Below are positions 29,701-41,845 of a DNA stretch of 64,000 nucleotides, one piece after another (the first letter of the stretch is position 1; each line of letters starts with the position of its first letter). The notes beneath the pieces are model-generated. The model was given only the letters and a program-made list of their open reading frames with translations, did not search any database and was not told where the DNA came from. The stretch lies in assembly GCA_003342815.1 (NCBI GenBank), contig PTEX01000309.1:361177-425176 (forward strand). Direction: 5' to 3'. The stretch comes from Eudromia elegans (Eukaryota; Chordata; Aves; Tinamiformes; Tinamidae). Both the position numbers and the translations under genes were made by a program.

Positions 29701-31599
29701 AACTAATCATTACAATACCTTGTGATATAGATAGGTAAGTAAAGCAAATCAGGCAAAAATACCTTATCCTGGGATGCTGAGGAAAGTTGTGCTGGAATGA
29801 AAAGATGGCTGATTCCTCAGGGAATTCACAGTTTGATGGAATGAAAGAAAGTAGGAAAAGGAGTGTTTAACTCAGCAACACAAGAGACTGCATTTGTGAC
29901 CATTTCTGTATAATTTCCTTTTGGTCTGCTGACTTGGTGTTTCTTTTGTGATGTAGCTGCAGCCAGTTCAGAAGAAAGTAGAGAAGGGCCATGCCTAGCA
30001 CATACTGTGTTAGCACTGGTCAAAGAACAAGAAAATTAAACTCACACAGGGAGGACATCACTGAAAGATGATGTGACTTAAAAGCAGAGGTAAGAGGTGG
30101 GTGGAAAGGAGTTCAGGTTTTAGATTGCTCTGTGGAGACAATTTGATGGAAACAAGACACCAGTGGCCCAAAATCCTCTTCAATTAACTATTCGATTAAC
30201 TACTTGCTATATAGCTACAATGTCCTGATCCTGATGGGATTTTGCCTTACAATTTCCCAGAATTTCTAAGCATAGTAATGACAGTAACAGCAAAAACATT
30301 TGCTTTGATAATACACGATAAGGCATGTGTAATTATTTTGTGCTGTCTTTCATAGGAGAGGGATTGAGTGGGACTCAGAAGTGATGGTGCAGCCCAGGAT
30401 GAAGATTTTTCCTTGATTTTCTTCACTTGGCTATCTACCTCACACAAGTATTGGAAAGTTCTTTCAGAATTTAGGCAGCATGACAAATTCTGTAAATACT
30501 GAATAAAGTTAATCTCAAAAAATGTTAAAGCTAGCAGTTGCTTTAGTTGCTTTAAGTTACTTTTCCCTGCCAGTATCTTTTGCATCAGTGAAAAAAATGA
30601 CCCTGTCACTTGACTTAAGACACATACTAAATAACTTTGTCATGCCTTTTCTTCCAATCAAAGAATCTATTGTAAAAACATTTGCATCTCCATGTGAAGA
30701 TAGATGATAGAGTTAAAATCAAAAGGATAGTTTTAAAAAGTTTTTAAGACTGCTCGAGAATTTAGTTTCATGACTCATGTTGCAAAGTATGTGTTGCATA
30801 GGCTAAATCGCAGCCATCAATTTGCAAACGTGTCGGTGCAATTTCCAGTGCCATTCCATCACACTGATAACAGAAATGCAGTATGTGTCCTGTCAGGGGG
30901 AGACCTAGTGTAGGTGGCAATGACAAAATCAGGCTTGCAGTTGCTGATTCCTTCTGAGAAGTAGCTTTTGTCTTGCCCAGCCTACAGTATCCAGGTATAC
31001 TGGATCCCAAGTCATTAAACAATTTAAGAGGTGGTCTCTTAGGCCAAAGTAGTGACCTTTTGCCCAGAATTAATCTCCTTTGCCGGCAGAGATGTTATTT
31101 AGGAGAGCACTTGAGCTTGGCCACTTTCTGTGTTCCTTTGCCCACATGTTTCCCAACATCCTAAGTGGATCAAAGGTAATCTCCTTGTCTGTTGATTCAG
31201 TGCTCACTATCAAGGCCCCTGGTCATGGCCCATGTCAAACCATGGTCTAAGCCCGTTTTGAAAGGCTGTTACTGTCTGCATCCGCAGTCTCTGTCACACA
31301 CTGGAGACATTCACACAGTACTGAAGATATGGAACCAAGTGGCAAGTGATGCCCTCTGTTTGCAGACATATGATACCCATCTCACTGATGCTGATCATTT
31401 GGTTGGCCTCTCTGCCCAACACTATGTTTTAGAGGCAATTTACATATTTTTGATATTTTTCTTAACTCACAATGAGGAAGATTTCTAAAAATCATTGCCA
31501 TTTATAAAAATATGCTCTTATCAGCTCTGTTCAACTCTATATACTCTTTTTATTTTTTTTTTGTATTGCATGAAAAAATGCATAGTAGATACTCAAATT

Positions 31600-31690
31600 C
31601 TATCACAATTGTTTAAATTATTTAAATACATTTAAATTAAATATAAATAAATAAATTTAAATTAAATTAAATATATTTAAATTTATCACC
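31600..31690. repeat. AT-rich AAATT/TAAA low-complexity block
   Basis: Almost pure A/T made from short AAATTTAAATTA-type repeats with many TTTAAA palindromes. Confidence 0.85.
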
Positions 31691-32820
31691 ATTGTTTCTG
31701 GAGCTACATAGATATGCTGAGGTTATTGAAAATACTCATCACAAGCATTGCCTCTTGTTCTGGCTAAATGAAAGAAATAACGAATTCTTTTTAAGATACA
31801 TAACCTCAGAGGAATCCAAACCCCAGCACACGTCACTCCATGGATCTGATAACTTAGACAAACGTTCCTGGCTGACCTCATTTCCGCAAGCTGAGGAAAT
31901 TATCAGAAATACAAATTGAAGGCAAGAAGAACACCAAGGATACAGAGGGAATTGCATTCCTTAGTGCTAGAGCACTAGCTGGAGAAAAATATGGAAATCA
32001 GGAAAAAACATTATCCTGCTGTCTTGTTCCTGTTTTTGGAGGAAACACACTGTTAGTCCATGCTTTTCTGTGAAGAAACAGAATTCAAGCTGTGCTTAAA
32101 AAGGAGGAAAAATGCAAGAATACAGCTCGAGCTCAGCAGGTGATGCAGGAGGTGCCTGTCTCTCTGAATGTATCAGAGACGTCTTGACTGGCTTCCTCAC
32201 CATGGGGAGCCTTGAAGAGCAGGAGTCTGGGAATGTTTCCCCCGAGGGAGCCGAGACCCAGACTCCACATGAGACAATGTGTTCCTCTGACCTGGGAATG
32301 TCCCCTGCTGGGATCCCCTCCTTCTTGTGGAGGCAATGCCTTCTTCTCTGGGGGGCAGGCTTTCTTGAATCCATTTGTGTTTGTGAGATTTTGCAAGAGG
32401 TAAAAGTTAGAGGCCGTCACTGCTCTCACAAGATGCTCAGGGGTGACTATCCAAGGTCCAGTGGTGGAGCCTGATGTCACATTTGGTGGCCATCGCAGCA
32501 GCAACAAGCTAATTTTCAAGATAAAAGTTGACATGGACATAACATCATAGCACTGTTGGTATCATATCACAGAAATACCTGGTTCTCCCCAGTTCTCACT
32601 CTCCAGTACCTCACTGGAACTGATTTGCCATTAATCTAGACCAGCATCCTGTTTCTAACAGAATCTGGCACAGTATGTCAAAAAAGTCCCCTTCCAACCT
32701 TCCCACACACTTTGAAGTCTAGAAGAGGCTGACTTGTATATGAAACATAGACTTTAATAGCCTTTCCAAAATGCTTGCAGCTAATCAGGCCGGCTGGGTT
32801 TTAACTGCCCAGTTCCTTTG

Positions 32821-32910
32821 GAAAAATTCTTAGTCTGAATTCTTACTGAATTCTACTGAATTCTTAGTCTCAGTTCTACTCAGTTCTACTGAATTCTTAG
32901 TCTCAGTTAC
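32821..32910. repeat. imperfect tandem repeat, about 33-bp period
   Basis: A 23-base unit beginning TTCTACTGAATTCTTAG occurs at 32851-32873 and again at 32884-32906 with a 33-bp step, plus degraded partial units before it. It is short and probably arose by replication slippage. Confidence 0.8.
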
Positions 32911-33473
32911 TCTTGTGAGAAGAAGAAGCAAATTCTAATTATTCATTTAGAGGTCTACTGGCAATTAGTCACTGAATACAGAAAATCCCTAAGAAGAGCT
33001 CTCGGGTTGTTAGCAGTGAGATATTTCCTAAGCCTTTGTTCTATACCTTCTTTTATAAGAAATCAGAACCTGGACAAATAAATTAACATAAATATACCAG
33101 AGAGACACAAAGAGACATCCAGTATTTACAGAGAGTCCTGTGTGAGCATTCCATGCTCCTGTCTGAGGATTCAATCTTTTCACAGAGGTGGGAGGATAAT
33201 TTCCAGGTGATAAATTAAAAGAGAGTTTCTAAGGCAAAAGGTCCTTGTGTGAGAAAGGATTTTAAATCCAACAGTAATTCCATATTAAATCCAACAGGTT
33301 TTGAGGTGCAGATGAGTTAGCTGTGTTCCAGTTTTCAAAGGACTCTGGATGTTGCACTTGTAAAGTGCTTGTAAAGCCACGTGAAAATATGAGCTTGCTT
33401 TAAATTTGCTAGGTTAGCTCTTGATAGCAGCATGGAGCCCTGCCTGAGCTGATTTACAGTGTTTGGAAAAAAA

Positions 33474-33769
33474 ATAGAATCATAGAATGGCTAGGGTTGG
33501 AAGGGACCTCTAGAGGTCATCTAGCCCAACCCCCCTGCACACGCAGGGTCCCCTAGAGCATGTGGCACAGGGTGGTGTCCAAGCGGGTTTGGAAGATCTC
33601 CAGAGAAGGAGACTCCACCACCTCTCTGGGCAGCCTGTTCCAGTGCTCTGTCACCCTCACCGTTAAGAAATTCTTCCTCAAGTTCCTGTGGAACTTTTGG
33701 TGCCTCAATTTGTGGCCGTTTCCCCTAGTTGTATCACTGGCCACCACTGAGAAGAGGCCAGCCCCCTCC
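33474..33769 (-). mobile_element. CR1 LINE, 3' fragment (left arm of an inverted pair)
   Basis: A CR1 piece of about 300 bp in minus orientation, with the ATAGAATCATAGAATGG 3' terminus at its left. It encodes the carboxy-terminal tail of the CR1 polyprotein on the minus strand ([20 protein letters not shown]). It faces a second CR1 piece about 60 bp to the right. Confidence 0.93.
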
Positions 33770-33829
33770 TCCTGTCTCTTTTGTTTTCAAAAGGAGAACG
33801 GTAACGTAAAATGTCTTGAGCACCATCTT

Positions 33830-34088
33830 GGTGCTCTGTGGGCACAAGTTGAAACACAGTCAATTCCATGTCCATGTGAAGAAGAACTTCTTTCCTGTGA
33901 GGGTGACAGAGCCCTGGCACAGGCTGCCCAGAGAGGTTGCCCAGGAGTCTCCTTCTCTGGAGATCTTCCAAACCCGCCTGGATGCCACCCTGTGCCCCAT
34001 GCTCTAGGGGTCCCTGCTGGAGCAGGGGGGCTGGATTAAGCGATCTCTAGAGGACCCTTCCAAACTCAACCATTCTGTGATTCTGTGA
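33830..34088 (+). mobile_element. CR1 LINE, 3' fragment (right arm of an inverted pair)
   Basis: A CR1 piece of about 260 bp in plus orientation ending in ATTCTGTGATTCTGTGA. The coding tail reads [17 protein letters not shown]. It is partly complementary to the preceding copy, so the two arms could fold into a hairpin. Confidence 0.92.
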
Positions 34089-34235
34089 ACTTCCAAGTCA
34101 AGGAACTGAAAAAAAATGTGCTACAGAATTATGTGCTCACTCTGCAGCACATTCAGTGAAATGCTACGGTGTATCAGAGTTGCCTCCCTAGGCTGCTAAA
34201 GTAATCAATTAGTAAAGCATTTTGAGATCTTAGAA

Positions 34236-34251
34236 AAAAAAAAAAAAAAAG
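34236..34251. repeat. poly(A) run
   Basis: An A-run of about 17 bases, not preceded by a recognisable retroposed unit. Confidence 0.8.
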
Positions 34252-35361
34252 TAGAATTGCAAGTTGCACTTTCTTCTTTTTCTCTTCCTAAACCCATCTT
34301 TTCCCCTTTCCAGGTCCAAAATCAGTATTATTTCATTCTAGCTCTGTTTAGCAGTACCACCATGATCATCAATACATTTCCCTTGATCATCATTTCCCTG
34401 GAAGGGGGAGGAAAACTCTGGAAGGAAGGACACGCTTCTTGTGCCCAGCCACAGCCTAGCAGGTTTGGTAGCTACAGTTCACAGCGTTAAGGATGAGATA
34501 CGGTTACACAAAGGTTGCCAGGAGGGCACTTCAGGGAATGAAACTGCCGCTCTTTACCTCTGGCCGCTAACATGCATTCCTGAGCTCTTTATAAGCAGTG
34601 TCTTCAGTGACACTGAAACGGTGTGGTGGCCCTGGGTAAAGGCTGGACATCCTGCACCACAGCCCATGCTCTTGGGTTTGCTGTCTGCTGCCTAGTGCCG
34701 CCTGAGAGGCCATGAGCAGCACTGCAGAAGGAGGAGGCAAAAGCAGAGCAAAAGGCTTCCAGGATCCTGTGTCTAAGGAGAACCTAGAAACACAGTTATT
34801 AGGGACAAAGGAAACTTTTATGGCTGCAAATATAAAAATATATATCTCCTCTGATGCTTAACCCCTGCTTGCTTCAGGAAAAACTTTTTTTTTGGTCACA
34901 ATGAAATAATAATTAAAAAAAGGAGGTCTAGTATTTAGTAACAGGCATTTCCGTGGAGAAATAGCCGCTTACTATTTAGGTCAAATTCCCGTTGGCAGAA
35001 GTCTGCCATGCAGTACCGAGGCTCGGCCATAAGATGGCAATGCTTATTTATGCCAAACTACTGCAAAACCAGCGCGTTCTGCAACCACAGGAGTCTGGCC
35101 CGAGCAGTCCCAGGTTTCCTCCTCTTCAAAAGGGGTTGTGAAGCTCTCAGCGCTGATGATGACCAAGTGAACAAAAGTGAACCAAAAGGCAGGTTCTTTT
35201 CTACAGATTTACTGCTATTCACCATGCTGAGGTTTCCACTCTGACACTGGATACTTCTCATCCTCTCCCAGTCCTGTTCTCCTACTTCCAGGCTACTTCT
35301 AGTGGTCAGAGTAGCTGTCTATGGCGTGTGAGACAAGACCTTCTCTATTTAGCAAAGGTTT

Positions 35362-35858
35362 TCATAGAATCATAGGATCATTATGGTTGGAAAGACCTTT
35401 AAGAACATTGAGTCCAAATGTAAACCCTTCAACAACATGCCTGCTAAACCATTTCCTTAAGCGCCTCATCCACAATTTTCTTGAACACTGCCAGGGATAG
35501 CGACTCCACCACTGCCCTGGGCAGCCTCTCCCAAGGCTTCACCACCCTTTCTGTGCAGAAGTTCTTCCTTCCTAATGTCTAACCTAAACCTCCCCTGGTG
35601 CAACTCGAGGCCATGTCCTCTTGTCCTATTGGTGGAGAAGAGACCGACCCTCCCCTCACTGCACCCTCCTTTCGGGCAGTTGTGCAGAGCGATGGGGTCT
35701 CCCCTGGGCCTCCTCTTCTCCAGACTGAACAGCCCCAGCGCCCTCAGCCGCTCCTCGTGAGCTCTGAGCTCCAGCCCCTTCCCCAGCTCCGCTGCCCTTC
35801 CCTGGACTCGCTCCAGCTCCTCCATGTCCTTCCTGCAGAGAGGGCCCCAAACTCACCA
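35362..35858 (-). mobile_element. CR1 LINE, about 0.5 kb 3' fragment
   Basis: Minus orientation, 3' terminus TCATAGAATCATAGGATCAT at the left. The minus-strand frames retain [20 protein letters not shown] and [20 protein letters not shown], the usual CR1 C-terminal region. The sequence differs from the 33.5-, 38.5-, 40.7- and 50.3-kb copies and is closer to the 7-kb fragment, so it belongs to another subfamily. Confidence 0.93.
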
Positions 35859-35859
35859 T

Positions 35860-38440
35860 TGCCAAGTTTTCTGCTGTTGCAATTATTGTGTGTACTGCTG
35901 CTATTTAATACAAAGGACAGACTTACATAGGAATAACAGTAGTCACTGACTTTGCACAAACAGGGAACAAAAACACATCCTTTCTGGACACAGCCTGAGA
36001 GTGAAAGAAAATGGATAAAAACAGGCAGGTGAGAATGCGCGTGCTTTTACAGATCGACTGCCACAGTGCTCCTATCTACTGTCTTTCAAAACCTCACTAT
36101 CAGTTATTCAAACCTGTTCTCTTTGCATCTGCAAGTCTATGTTTCTTTTGTGAATGGCATTTTGTTATCCTGTGAAGAAAGTATCACTTGCAGAAAGAAA
36201 AAAAAAAGTCAGATGTCAACTTAAACAAAAAGAAACACCCTGTAGGAATAACAGCTCAAACTGAGTAAGCAGCACGTCTCCAAATGCTTGAGCTTATGTA
36301 AAGAAAAATGGCAGAATTGCATGGTACATACAGTGCTTTTTTCTGTTTGCTAGACCAGATGACAGACTCAGTGCTAATAGCTGAATACCAAAGACATTAA
36401 TTAAGCAGGTCCCATGTGCATCTTGCAACATGAAATACTTATGAGACAGCAGGAGTCACAGCATTCTACCCTCAGCTTCCACCGTGTCCTAATTGCAAAG
36501 GATGAGCAAGCATTGCACAGTCATGCACAGCTGGAAATTGATTTAGCCTAGTTTAGAAGATACTTGTTTTTATAGTGGGTAATAGGGTTTTTATTTCATG
36601 CCACAGACATTGGCCAAAGTACAAGAACACAAATTATTTATTTTATTTAATGTTTGTAAAATATTTGCTTTCTTTTGCTCCAAAGGACTTAAAGAGCAAA
36701 GGGGGCAGGTTGTGAGTGACTGGAAAACAAAAAAGCTTTGACCATGTGTTTAGTAGGACTTTGTGCATTGTGATAGTTTCACACAAAGTTTTTTTGAACG
36801 GTAGTTTGGTGAATGATTCAAACTGAAATTAAATGAGGAAAATGCTTTTAGAAACAGAAGAATGAGGTGAAACTAAAGAAATAGGAATTTGAGAAGAGAA
36901 AAGGAGAAAAGGGAAGTGGCAACAACAGATAAAGAAATGAGAAATGAAAAGGAGCTTTTGCTCCTTTATTATGCCTGCACTTTAGAAAGGAACCAGTGTG
37001 GCTTTAGAAAACCAGATGTTGGCACTAACTGTGAAAATCTCAAGGGAAAAAAAAGTGTATTTTCTTCCATGATAACAATCTGTTCTGATGTATTTTTGGC
37101 AGCTCCATAAAGCAGCCACACTTTTTTTTTTGCTTTCTAAATAGCATTTTATATAACATCATCTTCTCCTCCTAAACTTCAACCGTACTTTCTAAGATAT
37201 AGATGATAAAGTAACGATGGTATAATTAGAATGAAAAGCAGATGTTTTCTGGTAAATTCTCTAGTTATGTTTTTGTTTTTGAAAATCAGAACTGACTGAT
37301 ATATATCTGGTAAGTCCCTGCCCCTGTTCCTCTTTTTTTGTCATGCAGAAACAATCTGTCATAGAAAGCGTTGCTGCTTGGGGACCATATTCTAATTAGC
37401 CCATAGGAAATGCAGGTGGATTTTTTTTTTATCAGCAGTTAGACTAAGTATTCCAGGTGAGAGAGTTCACAGTCCTGTTTTAACTCTTGACATGTGGCCT
37501 CCAACTCCTGCCAGTCCCTGATACAACACTAAACACATGCTGGTGCCTGCTTGGAGCAGAGCATGGGAACTGTTTTGGTGCAGGCCAGAGGGCTCTGCTG
37601 AACAGGAAAATCTGTCATGAACCTTTCCACCACCACAAACCAAGTCTTAGCAACTCATCCCAACTTTTAACAACCTTGAAGGTCTTCAGCTACAGGTGTA
37701 AATATATTCAAGGAGACCTTCAATTTCTAGCAGTAACTTGAGTATATCAGCATTTGTCTGAACATTTTCAGTTTTGGAAGTAGCTTGAAGGCTGCTTGAA
37801 CAGCAAGCCTACAACTCTGTTGAGGAGTCTCTATGTTGCCTAGACCATATCCTAGCTGTTTGGCTCCTAACCCAAACGTGACACGTACTGTTAAAAGATC
37901 CGATTAACCACGAACATAAAGGATCATCTGTACCCTATTATCACCAGTCTAAAATTAGCTTGGGACCCCTTCCAGACCCTTCCAGCTATAATCAGGGTTA
38001 ATCATTGTCCTTGAACCCCAGATTAGACTGAAATTTAAATTTAGCCAGCCGCTCAGCAGCAGCTTCTGCTCTCTACCTATAGTTTATTGCCCTTCCTTTT
38101 GACAAACCTCCATGCTCATCCAAATCTTAATTTTAATCATAGCCCAACATAGACTGTCAGCCCCAGGCCTAATAGCTGCATTGAAGCACTTAACCTAAGG
38201 TAGTGGCTCCATTTGCACTCAGCTCTAAACTCTGCAAGGCCAAAGCCTAATTCCAGTATCAACTGACATATCAATTACATTCCCACGGTTTGATCAGTGG
38301 GATTCATAAAAACTCCCAATCTACGCTCAAGTTTGCTTTGTTTGCTAAGCAGAAATGGATATTTTTAGGACGTTTCATAACCACAGATCAAACTACAGGC
38401 CTTTGCTTACTATTTCCCAGCTTATTTTAAGGCAGAATTG
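35860..38440. other. intergenic sequence
   Basis: About 2.6 kb with no recognisable gene or repeat beyond short homopolymers. Confidence 0.7.
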
Positions 38441-38443
38441 GTT

Positions 38444-38942
38444 GCATTAAGCAGAGCGTCACCAGCAGGTCGAGGGAGGGGATTCTGCCCCTCTACTCAG
38501 CCCTGGTGAGGCCGCACCTCGAGTCCTGTGTGCAGTTCTGGGCTCCCCAGCGCAGGAGGGATGTGGAGCTGCTGGAGAGAGTCCAGCGCAGGGCCACAAA
38601 GATGATTAGGGGCCTGGAACATCTGCCCTATGAGCAAAGGCTGAGAGAGCTGGGCCTGTTCAGCCTGGAGAGGAGAAGACTGAGAGGGGACCTCATCAGT
38701 GTACACTAGTACCTCAAGGGAGGGAGTGAGGAAGATGGGGTCAGTCTCTTCTCAGTGGTGGCCAGTGATAGGACTAGAGGAAACGGCCACAAACTGAAGC
38801 ACCAAAAGTTCCACAGGAACTTAAGAAAGCTGGATGCCCCCCTGTGCCCTATGCTCTAGGGGTCCCTGCTGGAGCAGAAGGTTGGAGTAGATGATCTCTA
38901 GAGATCCCTCCCAACCCTAAAGATTCTGCGATTCTGTGATTG
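38444..38942 (+). mobile_element. CR1 LINE, about 0.5 kb 3' fragment with internal deletion
   Basis: Plus orientation. It encodes [20 protein letters not shown] and [18 protein letters not shown] and ends in ATTCTGCGATTCTGTGATT. Compared with the copy at 40.66-41.85 kb, about 95 bp are missing between AACTTAAGAAAG and CTGGATGCCC. This removes the segment that would encode [11 protein letters not shown] and the residues that follow. Confidence 0.94.
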
Positions 38943-39230
38943 TGCAAATCAATACGTGCTAGCTGACGCAATGTAAACACTATCAGGGGAGGTGATAGAT
39001 TGGCAAATCTTGCTGTGGCAGCTTAAGAGTTTGCTGTCTTTGCTGTTTACCTTTCTCCAGAAGTGTGAGCAGAAGGCGCCACGCAGCTGCAACTCTGTGT
39101 GGCTTCTGCTCGGTGTGGGAACTTTCAGAGACCTTGACTCAAGCCTCTCTGAGGCCAGCTGATCACAGAGAACTGAAGAAAGCAAAGCTTGACCTGAATA
39201 AAGACTTCTGTACTATAGAAATTCCACAGG
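38936..39230 (+). mobile_element. possible fossil solo LTR
   Basis: About 290 bp right after a CR1 end start with TGTG and end near CCACA. An AATAAA lies close to position 39198, followed by a short U5-like tail, which is the layout of a retroviral-type LTR in plus orientation. No internal region or second LTR is seen beside it. The family is not identified and the ends are approximate. It could instead be unique sequence with a chance poly(A) signal. Confidence 0.3.
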
Positions 39231-39523
39231 TAAGCAATAAATGCATTATATAGTTGTTAGCAGAAGTTTAGCCAAATTATTTAAAATTCAATGGTTAACC
39301 CAGAGCAAGCTTTTGGTATATGATCAGGGGAATCATATATGAAGTTAGAAAGGAAAAGAGCACAAATGACAGAGAAACTTTTTGACCTCTTCCATTCCTC
39401 CTTGGGACAAAACCGGCAAACAAGCAATTGGCTGCAGTGGTAGTGGCAATGGAAAAACTCCACTGAGTGCTTGGTTGGCTCCTAGCCATTCTATGAATGC
39501 TTAATGATACATTTAAACCCAAC

Positions 39524-39545
39524 AAAAAAAAAAAAAAAAAAAAAA
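39524..39545. repeat. poly(A) run of 22
   Basis: A 22-base A-run. I see no clear retrocopy in front of it. Confidence 0.9.
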
Positions 39546-40655
39546 GCCCACAACTCTGCTTGCATTTAGGCCAATTTTCCTTTCACTAATTTCTTGTCTA
39601 CAATCCAAAGCAAGAAGTTTTGGAGCTGAAAAAGGTGTGTTCTTCTGTACATTGTTATTCCACCAATAATCTCTTCATTTTCAACTAATAGCAAGCACTT
39701 AAATCTCTTTTAAATATTAACCTTAGTGCCAGAGAATACAAGTTTTGCACAAAGAGGCCTGTCTGAATAAGTATGAAATTTCTGAATAGGTATGAGACAT
39801 GCTTATTTTTCTTCATATAAATGAATTTTGCTGCAGGTATACCCTGCTACTATAGATTATAACCTTTAATGAAGGTTAAACCAGCTCATCAGCAAATTTG
39901 GATGTCCCGATTTTACATTAATTACACGAATAGTTAGCATGTGTATTCTTGCTTCCTACTGCACTGCTTTTGTTTGAATGCATTTTATAAATGCTTTGCT
40001 ATCTAAATGGCTTGAGGAATGTATGGCAGTGTAGAGTCAGTTTTAATGAAATATGAGGTTGGGATATCTGAAGACAGAACTCAGAATCTGGTGCGTCAAA
40101 TTCTAATATCATCTTTGGCACCGATCACCTAGTAGTAAAACAGCACAAGAAACAGTTTAACAAAGTCAGTCAGTGCTCAGTGGGTAAAATTATGGCAGGA
40201 GAATACAAGGTTTATGCAGAACTTCCTAAATATATCTTCAGCTCATGTTCTCCAAGTTTCTGATCTTGGGAGTTAGTCACAACTACCTTCCAGATCTGAA
40301 GAGTGAAATAATTCAGAGACAAAAGCAGGATTTGAATAATGAAGTACTAAAATCCTGGCACAGCATCATAACATAAGAAAGGCAAAGAGTTATGTTGCCC
40401 AATGGTATGAAGAAAAAGTGCTGCAAAAAGATGAGAAATAAAAAGAAGCATCCATTTAAAAAATTAATTCTAGTCCTCTGTAATAAGGACATTCTGAACA
40501 CAGAACATCATCTAATAGATTGTAGGTTATCTCCTTATCACCAAACGTCAGGCTTCTTTTGACTTGAACAAATTTTTAAAGGTATGGTTTTAGAGATTTT
40601 TTTGCAAATCTAAGTCTCTGTTTTCTAGATTTGAGATTTGATAGCTGGAAAAAAA
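39546..40655. other. intergenic sequence
   Basis: About 1.1 kb of AT-rich sequence with no recognised feature. Confidence 0.7.
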
Positions 40656-40656
40656 A

Positions 40657-41845
40657 AGTCATAGAATCATAGAATCAGAAGTCAAGAATCCTTAAGATTG
40701 GAAGGGACCTTTAGAGGTCATCTAGTCCAACTTCCTCTACTCCAGCAGGGACCCCTAGAGCACAGGGCACAGGGGGGCATCCAGGCGGGTTTGGAAGATC
40801 TCCAGAGAAGGAGACCCAACAAGCTGTCTCGGCAGCCTGTGCCAGTGCTCTGTCACCCTCACCGTTAAGAAATTCTTTCTTAAGTTCCTGTGGAACTTTT
40901 GGTGCCTCAAATTGTGGCCGTTTCCTCTAGTCCTATCACTGGCCACCACTGAGAAGAGGCCAGCCCCATCCTCCTCACTCCCTCCCTTGAGGTACTTGTA
41001 TACACTGATCGGGTCCCCTCTCAGTCTTCTCTTCTCCAGGCTGAACAGGCCCAGCTCTCTCAGCCTTTCCTCATAGGGCAGATGTTCCAGGCCCCTAATC
41101 ATCTTTGTGGCCCTGCGCTGGACTCTCTCCAGCAGCTCCACGTCCCTCCTGCACTGGGGAGCCCAGAACTGCACACAGTACTCGAGGTGCGGCCTCACCA
41201 GGGCTGAGATAAGGGGCAGAATCACCTCCCTTGACCTGCTGGAGACGCTCTGCTTAATGCACCCCAGGATCCCATTGGCCTTCTTGGCCACGAGGGCACA
41301 CTGCTGCCTCATGGTCAACTTGTCGTCCACCATGACGCCCAGGTCCCTCTCTGCGGGGCTGCTCTCCAGGAGGTCGGTCCCCAGCCTGTAGGCATGTCTG
41401 GGGTTATTCCTGCCCAGTACAGGACCCTGCACTTGCCCTTGTTGAACTTCATGAGGTTACTCGCCGCCCAGTTGTCCAGTCTGTCCAGGTCCCTCTGGAT
41501 GGCAGCGCAGCCCTCAGAGCTACCAGCTGCTCCTCCCAGTTTGGTGTCATCAGCAAACTTGCTGAGGGAGCACTCCATCCCTTCATCCAGNNTGTTAATG
41601 AACAAGTTGAACAGGACCGGACCAAGGACTGACCCCTGGGGGACACCACTATCCACAGGCCTCCAGCTGGACTCAGCACCACTGATCACCACCCTGTGAG
41701 CCCTGCCATCCAGCCAGTTCCTAATGAACCTCATTGTCCACTCATCTAATCCACACTTCTGGAGCTTGCCCAGGGGGATGCTGTGAAGGACAGTGTCAAA
41801 TGCCTTGCTGAAGTCCAGATAGATGACATCCACCACTCTGATGGA
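40657..41845 (-). mobile_element. CR1 LINE, 1.2 kb, partial reverse transcriptase
   Basis: The longest CR1 copy in the window, minus orientation, 5'-truncated at about 41845. Its 3' end at the left is TCATAGAATCATAGAATCAG. On the minus strand it encodes the end of the reverse transcriptase: [29 protein letters not shown], and KFADDTKLGG with the catalytic Asp pair. In another frame come the thumb and tail: [30 protein letters not shown] and [10 protein letters not shown]. The two halves sit in different frames meeting near 41430, so it cannot make one protein. Two undetermined bases lie at 41591-41592. It is a dead copy, moderately diverged. Confidence 0.97.
41591..41592. other. two undetermined bases (NN)
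   Basis: An assembly ambiguity inside the CR1 reverse-transcriptase region. Confidence 0.99.

Larger units (their letters stand above)
26870..33470. other. intergenic, upstream of FBP1
   Basis: Gene-poor spacer. Modestly GC-richer sequence lies at 28600-29200, with a 137-codon plus-strand frame (28782-29195) I cannot link to any family. AT-rich low complexity lies at 31600-31690 and an imperfect tandem repeat at 32821-32910. Nothing is securely functional. Confidence 0.6.

Noticed and set aside
32600-32700. Sequence resembling an old CR1/L3-type repeat (CTAGACCAGCATCCTGTTTC)
   Set aside because: Only a short, weak resemblance from memory. Not enough to call an element.
39065-39253. 62-codon plus-strand frame ending beside CACAGGTAAGC
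   Set aside because: It overlaps the possible solo LTR and has no recognisable protein. The donor-like sequence is probably coincidental.
41107-41699. Plus-strand frames of 94-101 codons
   Set aside because: They are antisense to the CR1 reverse-transcriptase fragment.
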